Assembly (NCBI GenBank): GCA_947359465.1
Contig: OX375872.1
Coordinates: 82,082,931 to 82,146,930 of the forward strand
Reading direction: 5' to 3'
DNA length: 64,000 nt
DNA from: Metellina segmentata
Lineage: Eukaryota; Arthropoda; Arachnida; Araneae; Tetragnathidae
Shown piece by piece: positions 57,949-64,000 of this stretch; the first letter of the stretch is position 1; the number at the start of each line of letters is the position of its first letter. Made by a program: the position numbers and the translations under genes. The notes beneath the pieces are model-generated. The model did not search any database, was not told the DNA's origin, and worked only from the letters and a program-made list of their open reading frames with translations.

Positions 57949-58789
57949 AGAAAAATGTGTTGACGATGAACGGTACATGCATCCATAAAGCAGAGAGAGA
58001 GAGAATATACGTTTGAGAGAATATCAAAAGCTAAAAAACATTGAAGTAGGAATTGGTAAAGTGTATTCATGAGGATGTTATGGAGCACATGTACTGGATA
58101 AACGTCAGGAAGATAGTAAAAGAAGCAAAAAATAACCGTAGCAAAATGTTTTGCAGTTAGTAACATCAATTTGATTTTTTTTTTGTTATCTAAACCTGTA
58201 CCTACGGTTTAATGTGGATATCGATTAGATCAGTGTGAATTCATGGCGGGACGAGTTTGAAATAGAAGGAATGTGTGTGCGTGGGTGTTTGCATGCGTGC
58301 GTGCGTGATTCTCTCATCCACAGCCAATAAGTACCCTGTACTGGAATAATTGGATAATTGTATAAACCATGAGAGAGAAGAGAGAGCATTGAAAGCTTCC
58401 CTTAGTCAACCCATCCTCCATCAAACTGTTTCCAAATGTCTTATGTGGTAGGTTTGCAATCGTATGCTTACTGCTGATCTAATGAATCTCGAGGATTTTA
58501 CTTACATTCTTGTCGTTCAAGAGCTACTTAAGTTGCATAATAGCTTTTACGTACTTTTTAGTGACTCCTGCCGAATTCATTTAATCTCCGATGAAAACCG
58601 AAAACTCACAGACAACTGTCGTGGCGAATTCTGCAAATAGCTAACTGTATCCAATAGCACAACTTGAATAAGGACGTTACCAACTGGAGATCAATCATCT
58701 ATTATAACCTGTCCAGAGTCAAATTCATTGCTGGTAATTTGACACCTCATCAGCATACTGATTACGCAAATAGTATCTTGAAACATACA
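57949..58789. other. Spacer with short GA and GT runs
   Basis: A gagagagagaga run near 57995 and a gtgtgcgtgggtg run near 58270-58305. No gene recognised. Confidence 0.45.
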
Positions 58790-58859
58790 CCACTCCCCTG
58801 ATGTGGGTAACGGTAGCAATTCAACGCATGTCCACATATGGTAGGCACTGTGCAGGAAT

Positions 58860-59085
58860 GTTTTCTGGGTACCAACATGCTAATATAGCATGCTCAGTCT
58901 GTGCGTTTATACCCAACGAAAATGTATGGGCCATCATGAGACGCGTTTACAAAAGTTCAAACAAAATACCTCAAACAACACAGCTTCAACGAGTAGAACA
59001 AGCATGGCGAAAAGTATACCAAGGCCACTTTTTAAGATTTTTACGAAAAGTATTGATCGTTATCAACAGAAAAACGTACTAAACT
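58860..59085 (+). pseudogene. Tc1 transposase C-terminal fragment
   Basis: FIPNENVWAIMRRVYKSSN corresponds to the region after the third catalytic site (a SPDLNPIENVW-type start). QTTQLQRVEQAWRKV follows, then in another frame SIPRPLFKIFTKSIDRYQQ, a normal Tc1 C-terminus. Everything upstream, including all DNA-binding and the first two catalytic positions, is missing, and no TIR was found. Confidence 0.65.
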
Positions 59086-59089
59086 TGTA

Positions 59090-61097
59090 TGGTTATTTAG
59101 GTAATTTTGTGCATCATAAATATGCTATTTCGTTCTAGAAATACTTCCATCTCTTATTTACTACATTGCTGATCTGGTCCAAAAATGTCAAGCGAAAGCA
59201 TTTTCCCTTATGAATGCTGCAATTTCAAGAGTAGACTTTGAGATTGAATTTGCCAAAGTACAAAATTATACGTGTGATAACTTTGGAAGTCTTTTTTTCT
59301 AGAATTCTTTTCAAGCCAAACGTGAGTGCTGAGCTTTGAATGCATGAAAAAGCTTGTAAGCTATGCATCAGAAGCCAGTAAAAATTACTTTTCGGTTTCT
59401 TGTGATTAATGAATCAAATGAAGTCTCCGTTAATAATTACATGTATTGTAACTCTTGGGTCTTCCTTACAGTTCTCTGCTTGTTTCGCTTCAAATCTAAT
59501 TATAGAGGGTGTGAGTGACAATGTCGACATCTGTTGCGAATGAGGAATGACTTTTCACAACCCCGAACTCTGTTTCTTTTACGGCTTTAATAGATCTAAA
59601 AATATTACTGCCATCGGAGCTTTAGATGAAGTACAAAAATTCATTCCCTCTTCAGTGTTTTACGAGTAACTATGACAAATACGTATGTATACATTCTATA
59701 CATTATTTGCTGTAAATTCACACACCAATTATTGTTCTTACTGGAAAATTAATTTTTGGGTTCGGTGAAAATTATAAGAAGATAAATAATTCACTCTAAA
59801 GGCGTTTTAATAACAGTATTCCACATAAAAAAAAGTTAAATTTTGAAATCAAAAATATAATCTTAAGCAGCTTAGTTAAAATATGGAAAGCACTATACCA
59901 CAAATTCTATCAAGATTACAAGTCTGTGAAAAGTCCTTAAGACTGCTTTATATTATTTTGCTCTTAGAACTTACCGTATTCTTTTCAATTTCTTTCTAAA
60001 AAACAATATGACACTAATCGGTAATTTTTGTGTGAAACCACCCAATAAAATTTCTCATTATTAGTCTCTTTAAAAAGATAATTTCTTTATACACATTTTG
60101 TATTGAAAGCTTTTATCGTTTAAAAAATCTCTATTTCTTAAAGGGAAGTTAATTAAAAATTATGTTGCAAGCAACAATACTTAATCTTCTTTCTTCATAT
60201 TTCATAAACCGTACAATCTTATCGGAAAACCTTCAATACGTGGTTTTTTAAAGAACTTTCGGGAATAACAAAACGTTACCTACAACGAACATCTATTGAA
60301 TATCCGAAAACTCTTTTTTGCAATCGTAGGAGCTAAACTTTATTTTTAGTATGAAGCATTATTTATCACCAATAAATAGAAATATGTTAAATTGTTAATT
60401 AAGGTAGCACTTGAGCAACACAGTGGTTTATTGAAGAAAATATAGATATATTAGGAGATACAGAAATGTATTGCGATGTGAAATAACTAGTAGAGTTTAA
60501 AAGATGTAGCTCCCGAGATCTTTGGGATATTCTTGTTGATTGTCTCAATCTCGTTAGTGCAGCATCTCAGTCCTTAGGCGGTGACAGTAATTCCTACACC
60601 TTTTCATTCTTGTCACCATTGTAAGTCTTTTTTGTTGTTGTTCCTTCTTGTTTGACAAGCACCTACGAAAAGTAGCAGCTCATTTTTACACGTCGTGTAA
60701 GGAAGCAGTTATCGTGACACTGGAATCAGGATATTAGAAATCTGAGGCCACATACGGTGTTACTTAAAAGTATACACTGATTTAACCAATTAAACAATAT
60801 TCTGAAAACTTATAAAATAATAAATTTTTATATAAAACGATCTCTTATATTTTGCACATCAGATAACTTTTCAGAACAATAGCTAGAAATTTATTTTAAC
60901 CCTGATATTTGACAAACCATTACTAATATTTTTTTATAAATACCAATGAGTAAGTTTTATATAATAGTTTGTTGATAAAAACTACTAAATTATTATAAAT
61001 TCTTAAAATACAGATTTCTTTCTGTCATACTTTTAAAACCATATCAAGTATGAAAAGATCATGTGAATCACTTATATAAAAAAACTTTCGATTGTAC
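59090..61097. other. AT-rich spacer
   Basis: About 2 kb without a recognisable gene. A diverged piece of SINE tail A (ttaattaaggtagcacttga, minus strand) lies at about 60398-60436. Confidence 0.45.
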
Positions 61098-62177
61098 TTA
61101 ACCCTATGAAGTCACTAGATTTCCAAGTTGTGTAACGTTTCTTTTGCCCCACAACATACTAAATGACCACATCTTTCTTTAGACTCCATGGATTCTTTTT
61201 TTTTTCAACCTTTAGAAATATTCTATTGTTTCTTTTCTTTTATCAAAAAAATCATCCTTAAGAATCCATTGATTCGCTTTTTTCCCAACCTTTAGAAATA
61301 TTTTATTGTTCTTTTTCTTTTATCAAAAGAATCTTCCTTAAGATTCTATTGATTCTCGTTTTTCCCAACCTTTAGAAATATTCCAATGGTCCTGTCGGAG
61401 CACACGCTGATTGGTGGCCGTCGGTCATGTGACCCAACCGACAAATGCGTCTCATGAGAACTCTTGTAATTTCAAAAAAACATGGATGAGACTTAGCTCT
61501 CGAGGGGGACATATTTCTCATTTTAGAATTATATCTATGTAAATATGTAAATACTTGTTCATACGTGTTTTGAAATAAAACATACTAAACAAGTTGGTCT
61601 GTCCTCTAACAGAACTTCCAACAGTTCCAAACAGGTCCTTTTCCTTTGTTAGAAGAATCTTTCTTGAGAATCCATAGATTCTTTCCAACCTTTAGAAATA
61701 TTATATTTGTCCTTTTCCATTATAAGAAGAATATTTTAGCAATCCATGAATTCTTCCCACCGTTAGAATTACTGTATCGGTCTTTTTCTTTTTATTAGAA
61801 AATCTTTATTTGATCTAATTCTATTTCTCCTTTCCATGGAATAGAATCTTTGAAACTATTCAATTGGACCATTCTGTGGAATAGAATCATTTGGAAAGGT
61901 TCTATTTGTCTTTTCCTGGATGATAACCCTTTGAAAAGATTCTATTGCTCCTTTCTTTAGAATATAATATGTTGGGAAAAGATTCCGTTTCTCTCTCTCC
62001 CCTCCTCTCTTTCCTTAGAATAGAATCTTTTACCAAGATTCTGTTGGTCATTTTCTTATAGCACAATTCTTAATAGAGATTCTATTGGTCCCTAAGATCA
62101 AAACTCGTTAAAAGTCATGTAGTGACGACTGCGAATTGCAAAGTGTAATTACACGTGTGCACCCCTCACAGGTTTAA
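61098..62177. mobile_element. TTAA minisatellite element (family 2), copy C
   Basis: TTAA at 61098-61101 with ccctatgaagtcac, and TTAA at 62174-62177. The lead-in (ctaaatgaccacatctttct, gactccatggattc) is shared with copies A and B, and the lead-out (gatcaaaactcgttaaaagt) with copy A. Here the first units are of a longer type (agaatccattgattcgctttt...cctttagaaatattctattgttc, about 65-75 bp). They pass into the shorter 45-50 bp type. A solo LTR interrupts the array. Confidence 0.7.
61388..61638 (+). mobile_element. Solo LTR with 5-bp target duplication
   Basis: The 241-bp segment 61393-61633 begins tgtcggagcacac, ends gttccaaaca (TG...CA), and is flanked by ggtcc at 61388-61392 and 61634-61638. 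Removing it restores a normal minisatellite unit (aatggtccttttcctttg). An aataaa signal lies near 61573. These are the marks of an LTR retrotransposon reduced to one LTR by recombination; the superfamily cannot be told from the LTR alone. Confidence 0.85.
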
Positions 62178-62405
62178 AACCTTTTTAAATCTTTTTTGGA
62201 CTACCTGTGTGCCAAATTGCATTATTGCAAGTGCCCTAGATTCGTCCGGACACTGCGTAGTGGAGGACAAATATTTCCTTTTATAACAGTAGAGATTGGC
62301 TCAGAAGGAAAATATTACGAGATCATAAATAGATTTGGATTTAATTTATATTGAATGCGTTACACAATCGTCCTTGTGAGGAGTAGAGATTAAGACCATC
62401 ATGTT

Positions 62406-62631
62406 TTAACCACCAAGTTGTTTCAACGATATATCGTGTCCATAAAGATCTGACCAATTTTTCTAATGACGAGATATCTCGTCCATCAAGATCTAATAAG
62501 ATTTGTTCTAATGACAAGATATCTCGTCTACCAAAATCCAGTCAGTTTTCTTTTAATGACGTGATATATCGTCTATCAAGATATTTGTTAATGACGAGAT
62601 ACCTCATTGAAACAACCACCAGGAGGGTTAA
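62406..62631. mobile_element. TTAA MITE family 1, complete copy
   Basis: Element 62410-62627 (218 bp) between TTAA at 62406-62409 and 62628-62631. Ends caccaagttgtttcaacga and, inverted, ccctcctggtggttgtttca. Internal gacgagatatctcgtcc and related blocks. Confidence 0.8.
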
Positions 62632-62680
62632 AGTATGAAAACACATATACAAATCTACATTTATTAGAAACATTTTCTGT

Positions 62681-62712
62681 GAAGCTAAATATAGGTGGCA
62701 GTAGTGTTTCCT
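62681..62712 (-). repeat. Short dispersed repeat (copy 3 of 3)
   Basis: gaagctaaatataggtggca followed by gtagtgttt is the inverse of the repeat at 1918 and 45210. Confidence 0.55.
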
Positions 62713-64000
62713 ATTCGTATTTTGAAATCGCGACGTCAGTTGACACGATGTACGATTTGGTTTCAAACACGGTTTTTAGCACGTAACGAATTTTCCATCC
62801 AAACAATAAATTTCGAATTGATATATGATAGGTGATTGGTTAACTAAAAGGAGATTAAATGCCAAACGGTGCCAAAACAGCGATAAACTACATTTTAAGC
62901 TAATCCCTATACATATATTACGAGAGCAATTGGACAGCAGAAGTAAAACCTTCTCAAACCGTTTAGTTAGTTTGTATACACTTAAAATGCTTCTCATATT
63001 GTTGAATTCAAGAATAGGTATTTCAATAAGAATTTACAAAACAGATATTGATAATTGTTTATGTATGTAAGCAAAAAACTTTCTTTTAGAATAAAAAAAT
63101 ACTTTCATAACTATATTTTCATAGAATAATAGAACATAAGAATAAATTAAGCAGGGATATTAATTAACCATCTTCAGAATAAAATTTATTTTTCTAACAC
63201 TTCTTGCTATTTTTGTAATGTGCTGAAAACATGAAAAATATACAAATCCAAATCACGTTGAAGAGAATTTGACAAGTACAAAGTAGAAAAATAAGTAATA
63301 TTATTAAGGTTTTGTTTCTTCCTATATAAAATAATTTGACATTAAATTTTACAATCAAATCTTTTTATGGCATTTGAAGATAAACGAAAATCTGCGGCCA
63401 CAGGAAAGAAAATTTTTAAAAAAATAATGCACTTTACAAAACGTTATGTAAAACAGAAGTTTTGAAAATTTTGAAGATTAACGATAATGTTGTGTATGCA
63501 TACTAAAATTTGCAATTAGTTTCAAGAACATTCAAAGACGAACTGTTTAATATCATAAACCCGGCCTATTTATAAATGCCACTTGATTTTTAGGCCTAAT
63601 AAAAATCATTTTTATATTCCTAATGGCATGTTTAAAAATAAAATTCAGTTCTTTTAAACTAGAATTTTTATTTGTTTATATTGTGAGAGGTCCTTTGATG
63701 AAACGTGAGCAGTTATTTTTTTTAATTCTGTGTCAAGAAAAAGTTTTTAAATGCAATCAAAATTTTTTTTAATTTTGTGATTCACAAGATATTTTATATT
63801 TGATATGGTCCTGGATACAGGTGGATTTTAATAAGTTCAATAAGGAATATACACATATTTGTCTTCTGAAGCCCTCATTTCATAGAGGTTTTCAAATTAT
63901 GACGAAAGTTAATTTGTGTTTCAGATATTTATAAAAATAGTTGATAGTGTTTAAATCTTACATTACTATAGAAGACTTGATTCGTAGCATTTACAAAAAA
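62713..64000. other. AT-rich end of window
   Basis: No coding signal or element recognised. Confidence 0.45.

Overview
The window looks like repeat-dense intergenic DNA from an arthropod. It is AT-rich, has no recognisable host exon, and is packed with Tc1/mariner-superfamily transposons, tRNA-headed SINEs and small inverted-repeat elements. The mix of elements resembles araneomorph spider genomes, but that placement is inference; only the arthropod-type transposon content is directly visible. One gene is fully open: the transposase of a mariner-superfamily element (9477..10553) with 122-bp terminal inverted repeats (TIRs). Every other recognisable reading frame is a broken transposon gene.

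Layout. 1-4.4 kb: an internally deleted Tc1 element, the 3' end of a non-LTR retrotransposon (RNase H domain) and a minisatellite. 4.8-7.6 kb: a DNA element with about 337-bp inverted ends carrying a decayed gene of an unnamed arthropod multicopy family, itself hit by a SINE with a perfect 13-bp target duplication. 9.2-12.8 kb: three different mariner-like elements joined end to end through TA dinucleotides. 14.2-17.3 kb: a mariner element split by a Tc1 element and by a second, unclassified insertion. 18.5-19.3 kb: a degenerate tandem array. 22.2-30.7 kb: a TTAA-flanked minisatellite element, two decayed Tc1 genes and a MITE with long TIRs. 34.8-37.5 kb: a DNA element with more than 500-bp TIRs and a fragment of a transposon-borne protein. 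39.8-44.4 kb: a nearly open Tc1 nested in an older Tc1, then another Tc1 carrying a SINE. 46.1-48.7 kb: a second minisatellite element and a pile-up of SINEs inserted into or duplicated with one another. 53.1-55.4 kb: a pogo-like element. 56.0-57.2 kb: another Tc1. 61.1-62.6 kb: a third minisatellite element containing a solo LTR, and a TTAA MITE.

Two patterns stand out. First, the SINEs (about 21 copies or fragments) are modular: at least two tRNA-like heads and two unrelated 3' tails occur in different combinations around one shared central body. Second, two non-autonomous families begin TTAA-CCC and end GGG-TTAA, as piggyBac-type elements do. One is built from palindromic 16-mers. The other carries an expandable minisatellite of roughly 45-50 bp. 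No CRISPR array, rRNA gene, bona fide tRNA gene or prokaryotic feature was found. Coordinates of decayed elements without clear ends are approximate.
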